Of a stretch of DNA of 64,000 nt, positions 36,101-46,616 are shown in pieces (within the stretch, counting starts at the first letter, position 1; every line of letters begins with the position of its first letter). Location of the stretch: NCBI GenBank assembly GCA_028719885.1, contig JAQYLT010000037.1, positions 1 to 64,000 on the forward strand, in the 5' to 3' direction. The stretch is from Bacillota bacterium (GTDB lineage Bacteria > Bacillota > Clostridia > Oscillospirales > Oscillospiraceae). A model generated the notes under the pieces. That model searched no databases. It was given only the letters and a program-made list of their open reading frames with translations, and was not told the DNA's origin. Made by a program: the position numbers and the translations under genes.

Positions 36101-39100
36101 TGATCCAGCCGCGCACCGGTGTCTTGGAGGTGTCGGCCAGCTCTTCGGCGGTGAGCTTGCCGCCCCAGTTAATGCTGCCGGTGCTGTCCTTCAGGCCAAC
36201 GATCTGGTACCAGATCTCGACGCTGTCGGAATACCAGCTGACGGGGTAAACCGTGGTGCCTTTCTTCACGGTGCCAACCTTGGTGCCGGAGTTGAAGGCC
36301 GCGGAATAGACGGTCATATCCTTAGCGATGATCTTCGGGTCGTAATCATAGCCGGGGACTGCCACTTCGCCCGTCTCGTTGCAGGTGAAGCCGTTTTCCT
36401 TGGCATAGAAGTAACCCTGGGATGCCCTGTCGGCAGTGATCTGGAAGCCGGAAATCTTTGTGGGCTTCGTGGCGCTTCCGGTGTAGCCCAGGGCATACTT
36501 GCCGATGCTGCGGACCGAGCTGGGAATGGTGACCGTTTTCAGATTGGCGCAGCTCAGGAAAGCCCGGCTGCCAATGTTGCCGATGCCGCTGCCAAAGGTG
36601 ACCGTGGTCAGCTTGGTGCAGCCCCGGAAAGCGTCGCTTCCAATGTTGCTGACACTGTCCGGAATGGTGATCTCGGTCAGGCCGGTGCAGCCCATGAATG
36701 CCTCCGATTCGATTGCACAGAGCGTATTCGGCAGCTCGATGGAGCGCAAGCCGGTGCAGTTTTCAAAGGCGCAGTGGTCAATGTAGCTTACACTGCTTGC
36801 CAGGGTGACGGAGGTCAGATTCTTGCAGCCGTAGAACGCGCCGCCTGCAACGCTGTCAATACCCTCTTCGATCACCACGGCGGTGATCTGATCGAGGTAG
36901 TCGTTCCAGGGGGTCGGCATGGGCGTCAATTTGTAAACGTCCATTTCCATCTTTACGAAGCTGCCCATCCAGCCCTCACCGCTGATGGTCAGGGTGCCGT
37001 CGTTGGTCAGGACCCATTTGGCGTTGTCGCCGCAGGTGCCGGAGGCTACCTTTTCGATGGTGACCAATTTGGCACTCAGGAGATAGTCGTTACCATTTCT
37101 TTCAATGTTGATAGCGTCCCACTGCTCCTGGGTCCCGTTGAATTTCACGATTTGCAGGTTGCTGCAGAATGGGAAATTGGTAGTGCCGATTTTCTGCAGT
37201 CCACTGGGCAATGTGACGGAACTCAGATTTTGCAGACGATAGAAAGCATCATTGCCGATGGAGGTGACACCATTTTCCACCACGATTGTGGTGATGTGGT
37301 TTTGCATATCATAGTCGGAGTCCCAGGGCGCCACAGTCGAGGTACCGGTGCTGGCGTCATACTCGTTGTAGTCATACATTGCTCCGCTGCCGGAGATGGT
37401 GAGGATGTCATAGTCCACCGACCAGGTAACATTGTCGCCGCACGTACCAGTCTTGGGCTGGAAGACACCTCTAGCGGCCTTGAACCAGCCGTACACAGGC
37501 TCCTTGGAGGGATCGGCCAGCTCTTCGGCAGTGTAGTTGCCGCCCCACTCGATGCCGCTGCTGCTCTTCAGGCCCAAAATCTGATACCAGGTTTCGTTGC
37601 CCATCGCCCAGCTGGAGGGGTAAACCGTGGTGCCGCCGGCTACGGTGCCGACGCGTTTGGTCATGTCGAACTCTTTGGCATACAGGGGCGTATCCTTGAC
37701 AATGGTCTTTGATTCGGAATAGACGGGAGCGATGGGGAGCCCCTGCTCATTACAGGTGAAGCCGTTATCCTTGGCGTAGAAGTAGCCCCAGGAGCCCCTT
37801 GCGGCAGTGATCTGGAAGCGCGCGATCTTTGTGGGCTTTGCCTTGGTTCCTGTGTAGCCAAGGGCATAATCGCCAATGAAGCAGACCGTGTTGGGAATGG
37901 TGATGGAGGTCAGCTTGGGGCAATTCAGGAAAACACCTGTTCCAATATACCACGTACCGCTTCCCAACGTGACCTTGGTCAGTCCGGTGCAGTTCTGGAA
38001 AACACTGGAGTCGAGTCTTTCAACATTGCCCGGAATGGTGATCTCGGTCAAACCGGTGCAGCCAGCGAAGGCTCTTTCGCCAATCTCGGCGATGCTGCCC
38101 AAGAAGTCGAGAGAGGTCAGGCCGGTGCAGTTTTCAAAGGCAGCAGCGCCAATGTAGTTGATGGAGCTGCCCAGGGTAACGGAGGTCAGATTGACGCAGT
38201 CGTGGAAAGCGCCGTTGCTGACGAATTCAATGCCATCTTCAACCACCACACGGGTGATCTGATCGAGATGATCCTTCCAGGGGGTCGGCAAAAGCTCGTA
38301 GTTGTCTGCGCTGGAAGCTTTGACGTAGCGGTCCATCTCGCCCTCACCGGTGATGGTCAGAGTGCCGTCGCTGGTCAGAGCCCAGTTGACATTTTCGCCG
38401 CACTTGCCTGAGGCAACAGGCTGCAGCTTGTCGATCGTCTCCGCTTCCACCGTTGTCTCCACTCTTGCCTGGGCATCCTTATAAACCTTGTCGCAGATGT
38501 CGCAGACCCAGTAAGCATTGTTGCCCGTTTCGGTATTGGTGGGAGCCTTGTAGGGCACCTGTGTCAACGCGCAGATGTGGTCGGCGTTAAAATGGAAGAC
38601 GGCATTCCGAAGGGAACTGCAGTCCACGCTGGCAAAAGCGGCATTCCATTCTTCCTCCGAGCCCTCAAAGTACACCCCCGCAAGGGCGGTGCAGAAATCG
38701 AAAGCGTAGTCCGAAATCTGGGTCAGGCTCTTGGGCAGCCAGATGTTGGTCAGGCTGCTGCACTCCCAGAAAGCGCTGCTGTAGATTCCCAGAGCACCCG
38801 CCGGAATGACGATTTCGGTCAGGCTGGTGCAGTTGGCGAAAATCTGGGGATTGATGTACTTCACTCCCGCCGGAATGACCACACCGTTCAGGCTGGAGCA
38901 GCCTTTGAACGCTCCGTCCCAGATCGTGGTGACACTGGAGGGGATGTCGATACTGGCCAGCGAACTGCATCCTCTGAATGCCTCAATGCTGATCTCGGTA
39001 ACGCTGCCCGGAATGCTCACGCTGGTGAGGTTGCCGCAGTCATTGAAGGCAGAGGCACCAATGTTGGTGACGCCAGCTTCTATGACAACGGTTCTCACGC

Positions 39101-42100
39101 TGTTCCGATTGGAATACCAGGGCACTTCCGAGGCGGTGCCATAGCCATCCATCCTGCCGGTGCCGCTGATGGTCAGAACGCCGTTGGACAGTTCCCAGCT
39201 CAGATTCGTGCCGCAGGTACCGCTGTCGTAGACGATGATGGGCAGGGTTTCCTCTTCAATGGTGGTTTCCACCTTGCCCTCCGGGTCCTTGAACGCCTTG
39301 CGGCAGATTTTGCAAATCCAGTAGGAATTGTTGCCTGTCTCGGTGGTGGTGGGCTCCTTTGCCGGGACATGAACCAGCTCGCAGCGATGCTCTGTGACAA
39401 AGTGGAGCGTGGCATTCAGCAGCCCATCATTATATTCCTCAATCTGGACATCATTCCAGGCCGCCTCGGTGCCCACATAGTAGACATCCGTAATCATGCT
39501 GTCGTTCAGGAAGGCAGAATTGCAGATTTTGGTGACGCTGCTGGGGATGGTAACCGTCTTCAGGCTGGTGCAGTTGCAGAAAGCATAGCCTTCGATCTCG
39601 GGAACGCCATAGGGAATCACCACACTGGCGAGACTTCTGCAGCCGGAGAAGGCGCTCCAGGTGATTTTGGAAACGCTGTCCGGAATGGTAACGCTCTCCA
39701 GGCTGGTACATTGATAGAACGTGAAGTTCTCGATGCTGGGGACTCCATCCGGAATGACGATGCTTTTCAGACTGCTGCAGTTATAAAACGCTTCTCTGCC
39801 AATGCTGGTAACGCTGCTGGGAATCTCCAAACCGGTCAGGCTGCTGCATCCTATGAAGGTGGATTCCGCAATGCTGGTGATCCCCTGGGGAAGCTTCACC
39901 TCGGGCAGTGCACTGCAGTCCCAGAAGGCGTATCCCTCAATGCTGGTAACACTCTCCGGAATGGTCACCTTGGTAAGACTGCTGCATTTTTCAAATGCAT
40001 ATTGGCCAATGGCCGAGACTCCATTCGGTATGTTGATGCTGGTGAGACTGCTGCAGCCACGGAATGTGGCTGTATTGATGCTGGTGACGCCATCCGGGAT
40101 GGTGATGCTGGCTAGACCGCTGCAGCCTGTGAAAGCATAATCGCCAATTACTGTGACGCTCTTTGGAATGGTGATACCGGTCAGGCTGCTGCAGTCCCAG
40201 AAAGCACCCCAGGGAATGGTTGTGACACCTTCCGGAAGCTCCACACTGACCAAGCTGGAGCATTCTTGGAACGCAGTTTCTCCAATGCTGGTTACGCTCT
40301 TCGGGATGGTAATGGTTTTCAGATTGGTGCATCCATAGAACGCGTTTTTCCCAATACTGGTAACTCCCTCCGATACAACGGCTCTCAGGATGTCGTCCTT
40401 GTATTCGCTCCAGGGCTGGGTTGCACCGTAATTGTACATTTTCCCATTGCCGCTGATGGTCAGCGTGCCGTCCTCGGAGAGCGTCCAGCTGACATTTTCA
40501 CCGCAGGTGCCGGAAATGGCGGGGGAGGAAGGGCTGTAGTTCTCTGCGGAAAGGTTCAGGTTCTTACAGACGAAGGTTACGCTCTCACCGCTGCACGGCA
40601 GCACATATTTTCCTCTGTCGTAGGTCGCGCCAACCATAAAGAGGCTCCCATCCTGACCGATGGTGCCGCTGTCGCTGTTGGTCACGTCCACCAGGTAGTT
40701 CTTGCCGTTAAGAGTTACCACGTTCCACATGTGGGGCCCCGCGCCGGTGCCGCCGGACATGGTGCCCTCGGCGCAGATGCAGGTCAGGCCGCCCAGGTCG
40801 CACAGGTACTGGAAGGCCTTGGAATAGCCCTCGCAGACCACGTTGGTGCTGCTGTCGCCGTCAAAGACGTTGATCAGCTGCCAGGGCGCGCCATAGGATG
40901 CGTTGCTGTCCAGGGAGGCCTGGTCATAGCTCACCGCGTCGCAGATGTAGGTTTTATACGCCAGGAGCTTTTCGTAGTCGGACTTGGAGGCGTTGGCATC
41001 CACAACTCCCTGTGCCGCCGTTTTGGCAGTCTGCACCTTGGCGACATCCGTGGTGACGGTGTAATCCCCCGCACGGCAGTCGCTGCAAACCGCAAAGGAG
41101 AACTGCAAATTGCTGATCTCCACGGTGATGCTGGAGCCGTCGCCGTTGCTGCTGTAGCCCATGGAATAGCCCATCTCGACACCCGTGATCTTGTCGTACC
41201 AGTACAGGTCAAAGGGGCAGTCGGCCATCAGGGCGGACACCGGATCGTCCGGATCGAACTGAGTTTCAAAACAATCTTTGACCTCCTGCAAAACCGCATC
41301 CAGATCATCACCATTGCGGTAGGATGCTGTGTAGCTGGTCTCCAGTGTCGTCAAGCCATTCAGCTGGAAAACCGTGGAGCCGCCGCTTTCGGCAACGGTC
41401 TCGATTTTTGCTTTCAGCTTGTCGTAGAGCTCTTTCTCTACGTAGCTCAGCCCAGCCCGGGCTGCGGTGCCATAGGTGGCAATGTCATAGCCATACAGCT
41501 CCCGATCCACAAAGGCGGAGAAGAGCTCGCCGCCCTCCGGCAGCTCCACATCCGGAGCGACCTGCTGGGTGACCGTCTTGCTTCCCGATTCCAGCTGCAC
41601 GGGCGCTTCCGTTGCCTCGATCTGAGCAGGGGTCAGGGTGATCTCCACAATAAAGGGAGCGGCAGTCTCTTCGGTGAGCGTGAAGCTTCCCTCGGCGGCT
41701 TCGTATCCCTCAGCGGATGCCAGATAGGCATACTCCCCGGGCAGCAGAGAATAGCTGCCGTCTTCCTCCGCTTCCACGGCGGAGGCGGCATCCTCCCCAG
41801 CGGGGAACACCACCAGCGTCAGCTCCGCCGGAATGCAGGTGAATACCACCGCAATGGGCACCGGGACGCTCTGGGTCGCTTCCTCGGTGGGAGCTTCCGT
41901 GGGTTCTTCCTCGGTTTCCTGGGGGACCGTCTCAGGAACCGTTTCCGGGACAGTTTCGGGGACCGTCTCCGGGACAGTTTCAGGAACCGTCTCGGGAATG
42001 GTCTCGGGAACCGTCTCAGGGACAGTCTCGGGAACCGTGACAGGAACCGTCTCCGGAGCGGTCGTGGGGGCCGGTTCCGGTGTGGGTTCCGGTGTGGGTT

Positions 42101-42290
42101 CCGGAGCCGGAGCGGGCTCAGGAGTGGGTTCCGGAGCCGGTGCCGGTTCGGAGACGGGCGCTGCTTCCACCAGGGCGTCCCCGGTGCCAGCGTCGCCGTC
42201 GTCGGCCAGTGCCGTTGCCGGGAAGTTGCCCAGCACCAACACCAGCGCTAAGAATGCGCTAAGAATTCTTTTCCATAGGTTGCTTTCCAT
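27174..42290 (-). CDS. Giant secreted BspA-like LRR protein (5038 residues)
   Basis: The order of parts is: signal peptide (about 1-29); a Pro/Glu-rich spacer with TVPE repeats (45-126); an Ala/Glu-rich region; a transglutaminase-like domain with the Cys-His-Asp set (CEGYSKAFQ about 483, HMWNVV about 520, DVTNSD about 535); eleven modules each opening with a CG-x-NVTW/LTISGxG motif and carrying BspA-type LRR_5 repeats (about 590-3870); Big_2-type Ig domains (about 3900-4250); and more beta-sandwich repeats to the end. Several modules also hold an SH3-like unit (YQILGLK, then GWF/GWI). No LPXTG, SLH or membrane anchor is seen at the C-terminus. A role in adhesion or substrate binding outside the cell is inferred. 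GAGGAGG precedes the start. Confidence 0.92.
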   Translation of the reverse strand: MESNLWKRILSAFLALVLVLGNFPATALADDGDAGTGDALVEAAPVSEPAPAPEPTPEPAPAPEPTPEPTPEPAPTTAPETVPVTVPETVPETVPETIPETVPETVPETVPETVPETVPETVPQETEEEPTEAPTEEATQSVPVPIAVVFTCIPAELTLVVFPAGEDAASAVEAEEDGSYSLLPGEYAYLASAEGYEAAEGSFTLTEETAAPFIVEITLTPAQIEATEAPVQLESGSKTVTQQVAPDVELPEGGELFSAFVDRELYGYDIATYGTAARAGLSYVEKELYDKLKAKIETVAESGGSTVFQLNGLTTLETSYTASYRNGDDLDAVLQEVKDCFETQFDPDDPVSALMADCPFDLYWYDKITGVEMGYSMGYSSNGDGSSITVEISNLQFSFAVCSDCRAGDYTVTTDVAKVQTAKTAAQGVVDANASKSDYEKLLAYKTYICDAVSYDQASLDSNASYGAPWQLINVFDGDSSTNVVCEGYSKAFQYLCDLGGLTCICAEGTMSGGTGAGPHMWNVVTLNGKNYLVDVTNSDSGTIGQDGSLFMVGATYDRGKYVLPCSGESVTFVCKNLNLSAENYSPSSPAISGTCGENVSWTLSEDGTLTISGNGKMYNYGATQPWSEYKDDILRAVVSEGVTSIGKNAFYGCTNLKTITIPKSVTSIGETAFQECSSLVSVELPEGVTTIPWGAFWDCSSLTGITIPKSVTVIGDYAFTGCSGLASITIPDGVTSINTATFRGCSSLTSINIPNGVSAIGQYAFEKCSSLTKVTIPESVTSIEGYAFWDCSALPEVKLPQGITSIAESTFIGCSSLTGLEIPSSVTSIGREAFYNCSSLKSIVIPDGVPSIENFTFYQCTSLESVTIPDSVSKITWSAFSGCRSLASVVIPYGVPEIEGYAFCNCTSLKTVTIPSSVTKICNSAFLNDSMITDVYYVGTEAAWNDVQIEEYNDGLLNATLHFVTEHRCELVHVPAKEPTTTETGNNSYWICKICRKAFKDPEGKVETTIEEETLPIIVYDSGTCGTNLSWELSNGVLTISGTGRMDGYGTASEVPWYSNRNSVRTVVIEAGVTNIGASAFNDCGNLTSVSIPGSVTEISIEAFRGCSSLASIDIPSSVTTIWDGAFKGCSSLNGVVIPAGVKYINPQIFANCTSLTEIVIPAGALGIYSSAFWECSSLTNIWLPKSLTQISDYAFDFCTALAGVYFEGSEEEWNAAFASVDCSSLRNAVFHFNADHICALTQVPYKAPTNTETGNNAYWVCDICDKVYKDAQARVETTVEAETIDKLQPVASGKCGENVNWALTSDGTLTITGEGEMDRYVKASSADNYELLPTPWKDHLDQITRVVVEDGIEFVSNGAFHDCVNLTSVTLGSSINYIGAAAFENCTGLTSLDFLGSIAEIGERAFAGCTGLTEITIPGNVERLDSSVFQNCTGLTKVTLGSGTWYIGTGVFLNCPKLTSITIPNTVCFIGDYALGYTGTKAKPTKIARFQITAARGSWGYFYAKDNGFTCNEQGLPIAPVYSESKTIVKDTPLYAKEFDMTKRVGTVAGGTTVYPSSWAMGNETWYQILGLKSSSGIEWGGNYTAEELADPSKEPVYGWFKAARGVFQPKTGTCGDNVTWSVDYDILTISGSGAMYDYNEYDASTGTSTVAPWDSDYDMQNHITTIVVENGVTSIGNDAFYRLQNLSSVTLPSGLQKIGTTNFPFCSNLQIVKFNGTQEQWDAINIERNGNDYLLSAKLVTIEKVASGTCGDNAKWVLTNDGTLTISGEGWMGSFVKMEMDVYKLTPMPTPWNDYLDQITAVVIEEGIDSVAGGAFYGCKNLTSVTLASSVSYIDHCAFENCTGLRSIELPNTLCAIESEAFMGCTGLTEITIPDSVSNIGSDAFRGCTKLTTVTFGSGIGNIGSRAFLSCANLKTVTIPSSVRSIGKYALGYTGSATKPTKISGFQITADRASQGYFYAKENGFTCNETGEVAVPGYDYDPKIIAKDMTVYSAAFNSGTKVGTVKKGTTVYPVSWYSDSVEIWYQIVGLKDSTGSINWGGKLTAEELADTSKTPVRGWIKAARGVFQPTTGSCGENVTWSLDYDILTISGSGNMENYGWADNEWVEAPWLRNVDMRQAITTVVVEEGVTFVGSRAFDGLYNLSSVTLPDSIGGIGQEAFSDCHYLTSISIPAYTHVNRYAFAYSGLREVTFRGEGTTIDSYAFYHCESLKQVTIPEGVYISGEYALGYRQDNETGDETLMPDFRITGKRASDAYFYAMENGIPFTESGTATFYYFDPYIFVGEVPIYKDPYSTVEVGTVPADTVLNPIALHNYPDIGRWAHILGLKDNATGQIEWGGSYTQAQLADTSKTPVQGWVDLTNAKEILCGSCGENVTWELSEDGTMTISGNGPMANYGFDENTGSDIMTPWNNKVDRIERVVVEEGVTTISNDAFFWCRNLTTVSLPSTLESIGNNAFYNCTALTSVNIPEGVTSIGFCAFQNCPELKAVTIPGSVTELMDDCFGILWSWNAESGESILTKVEGFTITTPRASEGYFYAKENGFACIEDGFVTQEFVDAGLAQVDLKVYQDTAVNSAVVGTVAKGKHVYPYRTVPGWGRIMGYKDGSGSITWGELSEEILSNSGLELVSGWVMLDSVKLKGSCGAKLTWEITGSTLTISGTGEMDYFMPQNFADDTEGSTAPWFNQRELITGIVVKSGVTTIGNNAFLGLSEVRSVTLPDSITTIGECAFKNCSGLETIKLPSKVTYINYETFAGCTGLKSVTFPSALKEIGAFAFQGCSSLEAITIPNSVVDILYAAFKDCTGLKSVTLPSELRYIESDVFSGCSSLTSIQIPSKVTSIGSEAFVGCTSLSQVTLPKGLQTIGSNAFANCPALLNITIPDSVINFGDYALGYLVDEDWNCTPVEGFTITAPRASEAYFYAKDNGFGCMENGVTEIQYFGVFSATEDLDVHIFCDPDSKVIGTIPMGQLVYPYQGNNNYGMGWFQIIGLKAEDGSIRWGNFSASQLAASEEVVRGWISRDSSGTADTNKCGDDLTWTLEDGTLTISGTGNMYGHYDWDDRKEEITKVVVEEGVTSIGDNAFDSCQNLVEVELPESLNRIGLSAFACCSKLVSIDIPDNVTRIEWATFLGCSSLSAVTLPEGLITLGAQAFLNCPALTGITLPNSLRTIEGYAIGYTEYHNTVESFTITAARGSEGYFYAKEYNFQFIANGTFIPNYLFAVTLTQDQDVYFNCYSDSGVMCQAGKGATVHPTKIWNDYMGNMGLIYGLKDSEGVIDWGQLTAEKLADETKELVRGWISLGSSVHPMSGSCGEKVTYSLNAAGVLTISGTGPMENYLGQRADTMGDYQAFCAPWYCQRNGIKKIVISSGVTAIGDSAFLDCYNAASVVIPRSVRTIGTDAFCNCPRLTAVTIPSGVTAIGEGAFWGCMKLRSITLPTSLREIGSDAFRACESLTTVTLPKGLNAIGANAFSWSGLTKVSIPGNLETISGSAFAGCSQLTSVTIQNGVKHIETGAFASCTALKAITIPNSVQQIDDYALGFMNGEFLHPISGFRITAARGSEAYFYAKNNGFAFTSNGGYTASYQDVGVADENLTVRFEPNENSAAVGRILIDQSVYPYVIRHDDGTTWGLIMGLKDSTGNVTWGKFTAKELNDTKKEPVRGWVVLDNVHQGGTSGNAVWMVKGDTLTIRGTGAMKNYSTNTASAMAPWYSLRGQITHVVIEEGITSIGNYAFYGLDDMIDVVIPEAVTTVGDYAFAHCNSLTEVTLGSNESDSPAAIGSYAFAWCGNLSQIQLGSNVESIGRHAFSSCLKLTEVQLPEGVKKLDTQAFYDCEALTAINFPESLTTIGQNCFQNCLSLKLIDLSEIPESTEEESISLNGMAALQEKLAKILGTKADLRWRVETIEGESAASTIAAVTKLRNGSYVLKAKKAGKLRLVAYDNYSQAQGSTEVEFVETTVIRPDTTKYLIAGKTLQLAVYRIPGSVKLASTWEITEGEEFATISASGKLTAKNVESAGTVTVTATPTNGSDPAVLTLQILPKTTAITLSMDEEALGAKLSVDMFQQKTIQLSAAPTPADALSTMKWTSSSTAIAQVDQTGTVKLVKPGTVTITAAATDGSNVKKAVGLTVYYLDPAKTLTATVTGVPKLGLQPDQTAQISISGQNGMIDAQHLTFTSSNPAIATVDETGKITAGEKAGTVTITATLNGDPLKRKAAAKVNVIAMQMEKLALTTDKSVGSWEQDAADEWHVTLDKKNVTTKQVFTVTEVLAQNYKGDQFVTNAVTWTSTDAAIASVALVSGVPTVTIKANANGECCITAQGKDLTKAQAHIWISVRDYSPRLETAALRLNSYRDTPVSLGLRESYGKTITNIELVNAPEGLEVDVEHRTLYATGQIKAGTYKRTMNVECSNGEVYSYLLTITIANSLPSVTVKQASKFNLFYLDGTAPLTITAGDLNITGVELLNTPHFSIDCSEGAYTLHYSDAFLKAPVTKVDTSATLKIYLEGYYLPVTKNITIATYTSKPALSTMPASSAFNTLLDEELSSTFQIWNKTASEYLEPDSMSCTASFANVDCTGDTLTLSLTKNAKGQYAGGTAYIDVKMDNWLTSIRVSHSVSVSTKLPTLKLGTTTLTLNKYFTQVTASATAVLSQENIPLEKVEILSTAKAGTSAAAEAEKLNVHYEDGMIIAEVRDLINAPKNGTYKFTCKGVLPNGSKTAAVTLKVVVSTALPKVSLSATTVSLNKYLAGDEEIPVKVTVPQGYTVEGFQVVGNYNWLRFDEDNSVIRVTLTEDAPTKGNQIFKLTPIVRDNSTDQIVTYPSALTFTVKVYNSTKLAVTLAASGKLDTLNRQSVLNYTITKLANFNGTIETMELIGQDKDKFQAELDNTGAKPVIHLTMLEDTSYATNVTYKVQFRLTSCGEEILSPICSFKVSQSAVKVTAVPTSMILFQAQDQPLTGKVSISVGEIKSIAIGKSTTAALQSALGKSGFSYYQLDGKTAVLTIKPENIGMLKAGTTYNLYLDITPAGLATNLKPATVKIPVKVLK
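30690..40520 (-). repeat. BspA LRR coding repeats of the giant gene
   Basis: Repeating units of about 69 bases encode LRR_5 repeats of the type [20 protein letters not shown]. They are grouped in eleven larger modules of variable length. The similarity is visible in both DNA and protein, so unequal recombination could change the repeat number. Confidence 0.85.
41912..42062 (-). repeat. 12-bp minisatellite coding TVPE repeats
   Basis: About twelve units of 12 bases encode Thr-Val-Pro-Glu with few changes (one TIPE, one TVPV). It lies between the signal peptide and the folded domains and would form an extended spacer. The repeat is prone to slippage. Confidence 0.85.
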
Positions 42291-42324
42291 GTCTTATCCT
42301 CCTCGTTGGGATAGTTCAACCAAT

Positions 42325-42353
42325 AATTTACCATATATTCACAGAAAATTCAA
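42325..42353 (-). promoter_or_regulatory. Promoter of the giant gene
   Basis: On the minus strand TTGAAT (42353-42348) and TAAATT (42330-42325) are 17 bases apart, 35 bases before the start codon in an A/T-rich stretch. Confidence 0.5.
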
Positions 42354-42410
42354 TATTAATATAGAAATTATTTCCATTTTTGAAATTGCCAGCCCCCGCC
42401 ATAAACCCGA

Positions 42411-42612
42411 AAAATTGGAATTTTTCAGTATGTTTCGTAGGGAACGGATTTATCCGTTCCGAAAGGTCGGTGATCATCCGTGGCTCGTTGGTTGGTAACG
42501 GGTTCCAATTTTTTTCCAACAATTATCCATTCAACGTACCTCGGTATAAATGTTGCCGAGGCGGAATGCATAAATGCATTCCCTACGAAACATCTCTACA
42601 AACACCAATTTC
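42411..42612. repeat. Dispersed palindromic repeat, copy 6 (complete)
   Basis: This is the cleanest copy, about 200 bases. It opens aaaattggaattt, has GGAACGGATTTATCCGTTCC, filler (gaaaggtcggtgatcatccg, gttggtaacgggttccaatt) and GGAATGCATAAATGCATTCC with CTACG, and closes acaaacaccaattt. It lies between the divergent giant and SCIFF genes. Confidence 0.88.
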
Positions 42613-42663
42613 CTGTTTGCTGAAAGCGCTGCACATTGATTTTGACAGGAGCATGGAAAAATG

Positions 42664-42692
42664 TTGACTTTCCCTTTGGTATCTGGTAAAAT
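42664..42692 (+). promoter_or_regulatory. Promoter of the SCIFF operon
   Basis: TTGACT (42664-42669) and TAAAAT (42687-42692) with a 17-base spacer, 40 bases before the SCIFF start. Confidence 0.75.
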
Positions 42693-42731
42693 AGGCCCAT
42701 CGAAATATTTCCATTGAACGGAGGTGCCATG

Positions 42732-42881
42732 ATGAACCACATTCAGACCCTGGAGACCAAGAACCTGTGCCAGAGCGCCAAGAACGGCGGCTGCGGCGAA
42801 TGCCAGACTTCCTGCCAGTCTGCCTGCAAGACCAGCTGCGGCATTGCCAACCAGCAGTGCGAGAACAAGGAAAGCAAGTAA
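42732..42881 (+). CDS. scfA: SCIFF ranthipeptide precursor
   Basis: I chose the second of two adjacent ATG codons, about 8 bases after GGAGGTG, as it matches the family start. The 49-residue peptide holds the SCIFF core GGCGECQTSCQSACKTSC and the tail ANQQC. It has seven Cys (13, 21, 24, 28, 32, 36, 43); the extra one is Cys13. Position 37, which is Thr in the studied Clostridium thermocellum peptide and accepts the thioether, is Gly here. The gene is followed by a terminator and the radical SAM maturase. Confidence 0.93.
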   Translation: MNHIQTLETKNLCQSAKNGGCGECQTSCQSACKTSCGIANQQCENKESK

Positions 42882-42906
42882 TTTCCTGCTTCACTTTTCA
42901 AAACCG

Positions 42907-42939
42907 AAAGTGCCGCCGTTTTTTCCGGCGGCACTTTTT
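42907..42939 (+). terminator. Intergenic terminator between SCIFF and its maturase
   Basis: AAAGTGCCGCCG (42907-42918) pairs perfectly with CGGCGGCACTTT (42926-42937), then T. Partial read-through would give much more peptide than enzyme. Confidence 0.85.
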
Positions 42940-42951
42940 ATAGGAGATTTT

Positions 42952-44337
42952 ATGGTACATTGTTATAAGCTTGGAGGACTGAATATCGTCCTCGATACCT
43001 ATTCCGGCTCTGTCCATGTGGTCGACGAGGTGGCCTATGATATCATCGGCCTGTATGAGCAGAAATCCACCGAGGAAATCGTGGAGGCCATTCTGGAAAA
43101 GTATCCCAATCGGGAGGATGTCACCGCCGACGAAATTCGCCAGTGCTGCGGCGAAATTGCTTCCTTAAAGGAACAGGGGAAGCTCTTCACCCCGGATACC
43201 TATCGGGAAAAGGCGGGGGAATTAAAGCAGCGCAGCGCCGGGGTGGTCAAGGCCCTGTGCCTGCATGTTGCCCACACCTGCAACCTCAATTGCTCCTATT
43301 GCTTTGCCAGCCAGGGAAAATACCACGGCGACCGGGCGATCATGAGCTATGAGGTGGGCAAGCAGGCCCTGGATTTCCTGGTTGCGAACTCCGGCAAGCG
43401 GCACAATCTGGAAGTGGACTTTTTCGGCGGGGAGCCGCTGATGAATTTTGATGTGGTCAAGCGCCTGGTGGCCTACGCCCGGAGCATCGAAAAGGAAGCA
43501 GGGAAGAATTTCCGCTTCACCCTCACCACCAACGGCATGCTGATCGACGAGGATGTCATTGACTTTGCCAACCGGGAAATGAGCAATGTGGTGCTCAGCC
43601 TGGACGGAAGAAAGGAAGTTCACGACCGGTTCCGGGTGGACTACGCCGGAAAGGGAAGCTGGGAGCGGATCGTGCCCAAATTCCAGAAGCTGGTTCAGGC
43701 CCGGGGCGGCAAGAATTACTACATGCGGGGCACCTTTACCCATGCCAACCCGGACTTTTTGAAGGACATTCAGCAGATGCTGGATCTGGGCTTCACCGAG
43801 CTGAGCATGGAGCCGGTGGTCTGCGCCGCCGATGACCCCTCCGCCCTGACCCAGGAGGATCTGCCCATCGTGATGGAGCAGTATGAGCAGCTGGCCCAGC
43901 TCATGCTCCAAAGAAGAAAAGAGGGCAGACCCTTTACCTTCTACCACTATATGATCGACCTGAAAGGCGGCCCCTGCATCTACAAGCGGATTTCCGGCTG
44001 CGGCAGCGGAACGGAATATATGGCCGTCACCCCCTGGGGCGACCTGTACCCCTGCCATCAGTTCGTTGGCGAGGAGCGCTTCAAGCTGGGAAATGTGTGG
44101 GATGGCGTGACGAACACCGCCTGCCAGAGCGAGTTTGCCGCCTGCAACGTGTACGCCCATCCTGAGTGTGCCGATTGCTGGGCCAAGCTCTATTGCTCCG
44201 GCGGCTGCGCGGCCAATGCCTACCATGCTACCGGCTCCGTCACCGGCGTCTACAAGTATGGCTGTGAGCTGTTCCGCAAGAGAATGGAGTGCGCCATCAT
44301 GGTGGAGGCGGCCAAGGCCCTGGAAGAAAGCCGATGA
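42952..44337 (+). CDS. scfB: SCIFF radical SAM maturase
   Basis: I chose the ATG at 42952 after TAGGAGAT. The 461-residue protein has an N-terminal peptide-binding RRE-like domain (about 1-90), the radical SAM motif CNLNCSYC (about 110-117) and a SPASM/twitch C-terminal domain with Cys clusters for extra Fe-S centres (ISGCGSG, DCWAKLYCSGGC). It installs thioether bridges in the SCIFF peptide encoded just before it. Its last bases overlap the next gene by four. Confidence 0.95.
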   Translation: MVHCYKLGGLNIVLDTYSGSVHVVDEVAYDIIGLYEQKSTEEIVEAILEKYPNREDVTADEIRQCCGEIASLKEQGKLFTPDTYREKAGELKQRSAGVVKALCLHVAHTCNLNCSYCFASQGKYHGDRAIMSYEVGKQALDFLVANSGKRHNLEVDFFGGEPLMNFDVVKRLVAYARSIEKEAGKNFRFTLTTNGMLIDEDVIDFANREMSNVVLSLDGRKEVHDRFRVDYAGKGSWERIVPKFQKLVQARGGKNYYMRGTFTHANPDFLKDIQQMLDLGFTELSMEPVVCAADDPSALTQEDLPIVMEQYEQLAQLMLQRRKEGRPFTFYHYMIDLKGGPCIYKRISGCGSGTEYMAVTPWGDLYPCHQFVGEERFKLGNVWDGVTNTACQSEFAACNVYAHPECADCWAKLYCSGGCAANAYHATGSVTGVYKYGCELFRKRMECAIMVEAAKALEESR

Positions 44338-45692
44338 CGACTCCCATCCTGGATTTCGTTTCCCGCTATTCGGAATCCCAGCCCCTGCGGCTGCACATGC
44401 CGGGGCACAAGGGCCGGAACCTGCTGGGTCCGGAGCACGCCGACATCACGGAAATTCCCGGGGCGGATGTGCTGTACCACCCCACCGGCATCATTCTGGA
44501 AAGTGAGCAAAATGCCGCCGCCCTCTTCGGCAGCTTCAGAACGGTGTATTCCACCGAGGGCTCGTCCCTGCCCATCCGGGCCATGGTGTATCTTGCTGCC
44601 CTGTATGCGGCAAAAAATGGGAAGCGGCCCCTGATCGCCGCCGGACGGAATGCCCACAAGGTATTCATCACCGCCGCCGCCCTGCTGGACGTGGAGGTTA
44701 ACTGGCTGTATCCCGAAAATCACGGGAGCCTCCTATCCTGCGAAATCACGCCGGAGGGTTTGGAAGCCTATTTGCAGCAGGCACAGGTCATTCCCACCGC
44801 CGTCTACATCACCAGCCCGGACTACCTGGGGAAGCGTTCGGATGTGGAGGGGCTTTCCCGGGTCTGCCGGAAATACGGCTGCCTCCTGCTTGTAGACAAT
44901 GCCCACGGGGCCTATTTGAATTTCCTGGAAGAAAGCCTTCACCCCATGGCCCTGGGGGCGGATTTGTGCTGCGACTCCGCCCATAAAACCCTGCCGGTGC
45001 TCACCGGGGGGGCTTACCTGCATATTTCCCAATCTGCCCCGCCCCTTTTTGCGGAGGCGGCGGATCAGGCCATGGCCCTGTTCGCTTCCACCAGCCCGTC
45101 CTATCTGATCTTGCAGTCACTGGATCAGGCAAATAAAATCCTTTCCTCTGGGTGGCGGGATTCTCTGAAACGGGCAGTGGGGGAGTGGGAAAAGGTGAAG
45201 CAGCGGCTTCGGGAGGCCGGCTTCCAGCTCACCGGGCAGGAGCCGCTGAAGCTGACCGTTCTTTCCAAATCCTACGGCTATACCGGGGACGAGCTGGCGA
45301 ACATTCTGGAAGAAAAAAACATCTTTTGTGAATTTTCGGACCCGGACCATCTGGTGCTGATGCTGCCGGCGGAATATGACCGGTCGCTGCCGGAAGTGCT
45401 GACAAAGGCCCTGCTGGAAGTCCCCCGGCGCGCTGCCATTTCAATTCCTGCTCCTGTGCTGCATCGGCCGGAGGTGGTGCTCAGACCTCATGAGGCCCTG
45501 TTCCGCCCCTCCCAGGTTGTCCCCGCCAAAGCTGCCGTGGGCAGAATCATGGCGGACCCCACCGTCAGCTGCCCACCTGCCATCCCGGTGGTCTGCTCCG
45601 GGGAGCGGATCGAAAAGTGGGCCGTGGCAGCCATGGAATACTATGGAATTACACAGATTCGGGTCATCATAGAAAACGAGGTGACGCAATGA
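44334..45692 (+). CDS. PLP-dependent Orn/Lys/Arg decarboxylase-family protein
   Basis: The 452-residue protein starts with ATG in an ATGA overlap with scfB. It has the family N-terminus (LRLHMPGHKG), the region VDNAHGAYL and the PLP-Lys motif DSAHKTLP. It is of the short form, without the wing domain and with a small C-terminal part, like Bacillus YaaO/SpeA-type enzymes. Likely substrates are arginine, lysine or ornithine. The coupling to rsmE and the SCIFF genes is a common Clostridia order but does not itself show a shared job. Confidence 0.88.
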   Translation: MTTPILDFVSRYSESQPLRLHMPGHKGRNLLGPEHADITEIPGADVLYHPTGIILESEQNAAALFGSFRTVYSTEGSSLPIRAMVYLAALYAAKNGKRPLIAAGRNAHKVFITAAALLDVEVNWLYPENHGSLLSCEITPEGLEAYLQQAQVIPTAVYITSPDYLGKRSDVEGLSRVCRKYGCLLLVDNAHGAYLNFLEESLHPMALGADLCCDSAHKTLPVLTGGAYLHISQSAPPLFAEAADQAMALFASTSPSYLILQSLDQANKILSSGWRDSLKRAVGEWEKVKQRLREAGFQLTGQEPLKLTVLSKSYGYTGDELANILEEKNIFCEFSDPDHLVLMLPAEYDRSLPEVLTKALLEVPRRAAISIPAPVLHRPEVVLRPHEALFRPSQVVPAKAAVGRIMADPTVSCPPAIPVVCSGERIEKWAVAAMEYYGITQIRVIIENEVTQ

Positions 45693-46420
45693 CCAGATTT
45701 TTTGTGGAAGCCCAGGACCTCTCCGGCGATACCCTGCATCTGACGGGAGAGAATTTCCAGCACGCCAAGGTCCTTCGCCTGAAACCCGGCGAAAGAATGC
45801 TGGTCTGCGACGGCCAGGGGGAAGAGGCTCTCTGCGCGGTTCGTCAGGTGGGAGCGGCGGAGCTGGAACTGGAGGTTCTGGAACGTCGGGAATCCGAAAC
45901 CGAGGCTGCCGTCCGGGTCAGCGTGTACATGGCTTTCCCCAAGGCGGACAAGCTGGAGCATGTGATTCAAAAGGCCACCGAGCTGGGGGCCTATGAGATC
46001 GTGGCCTTTCCCTCCGCCAGGTGCGTGTCCCGTCCGGACGAGAAGAGCCTGAAAAAGAAGCTGGAGCGCTGGCAGAAAATTGCCGCCTCCGCCGCGGAGC
46101 AATCCGGCCGGGGGAGAATCCCGGAGGTCGTCACCCTAGGCAGCTTCAAGGAGGCATTGGGGCGGGCGAAGCAGGCGGATAAGGCCTTGCTGTTCTACGA
46201 AAATGAACACGCGGTCACGCTGCGGATGGCGCTGGAATCCGGAGCCTTTCAAACCGTGAGCCTGCTCACCGGACCGGAGGGCGGCCTGGAGGAAGCGGAG
46301 GTGGACCAGGCGAGAAAGGCAGGCTTACAGGTCTGCACCCTGGGCAGCCGGATACTCCGCTGCGAAACCGCGCCCCTGTGCGCCCTCTCCGCCGTCATGT
46401 ACGCCGCCGGAGAGTTTTGA
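45689..46420 (+). CDS. rsmE: 16S rRNA m3U1498 methyltransferase
   Basis: I chose the ATG at 45689, which overlaps the previous stop codon (ATGA) and follows GAGGTG. The 243-residue protein has an N-terminal PUA-like domain (about 1-70) and a SPOUT knot with LLTGPEGGLEEAEV and SRILRCETAPLCAL. It methylates U1498 of 16S rRNA with S-adenosylmethionine. Confidence 0.95.
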   Translation: MTRFFVEAQDLSGDTLHLTGENFQHAKVLRLKPGERMLVCDGQGEEALCAVRQVGAAELELEVLERRESETEAAVRVSVYMAFPKADKLEHVIQKATELGAYEIVAFPSARCVSRPDEKSLKKKLERWQKIAASAAEQSGRGRIPEVVTLGSFKEALGRAKQADKALLFYENEHAVTLRMALESGAFQTVSLLTGPEGGLEEAEVDQARKAGLQVCTLGSRILRCETAPLCALSAVMYAAGEF

Positions 46421-46478
46421 CGGAAATAAAAAACGCCCCCCAAAAATGTGTACACAATACCATTCTACAAGCCGAGGT

Positions 46479-46543
46479 AATCATCGAGGGCCGCGGAACG
46501 GATAAATCCGTTCCCTACGAACAAATCTGCGAATTCCAATTTC
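46479..46543. repeat. Dispersed palindromic repeat, fragment (copy 7)
   Basis: Only the right half is present: GGAACGGATAAATCCGTTCC with CTACG, then aaatctgcgaattccaattt. The left half is missing. Confidence 0.8.
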
Positions 46544-46555
46544 ATAGCAAAGAAC

Positions 46556-46594
46556 ACAGCCTGGGAAGACCGGAATCTTCTCAGGCTGTATTTT
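46556..46594. terminator. Hairpin between rsmE and the convergent DUF4097 operon
   Basis: ACAGCCTG (46556-46563) pairs with CAGGCTGT (46582-46589) with a further AAGA/TCTT inner stem, then ATTTT on the plus strand. Confidence 0.6.
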
Positions 46595-46616
46595 CGTAGT
46601 GTTCGTGTCAGCTGGC

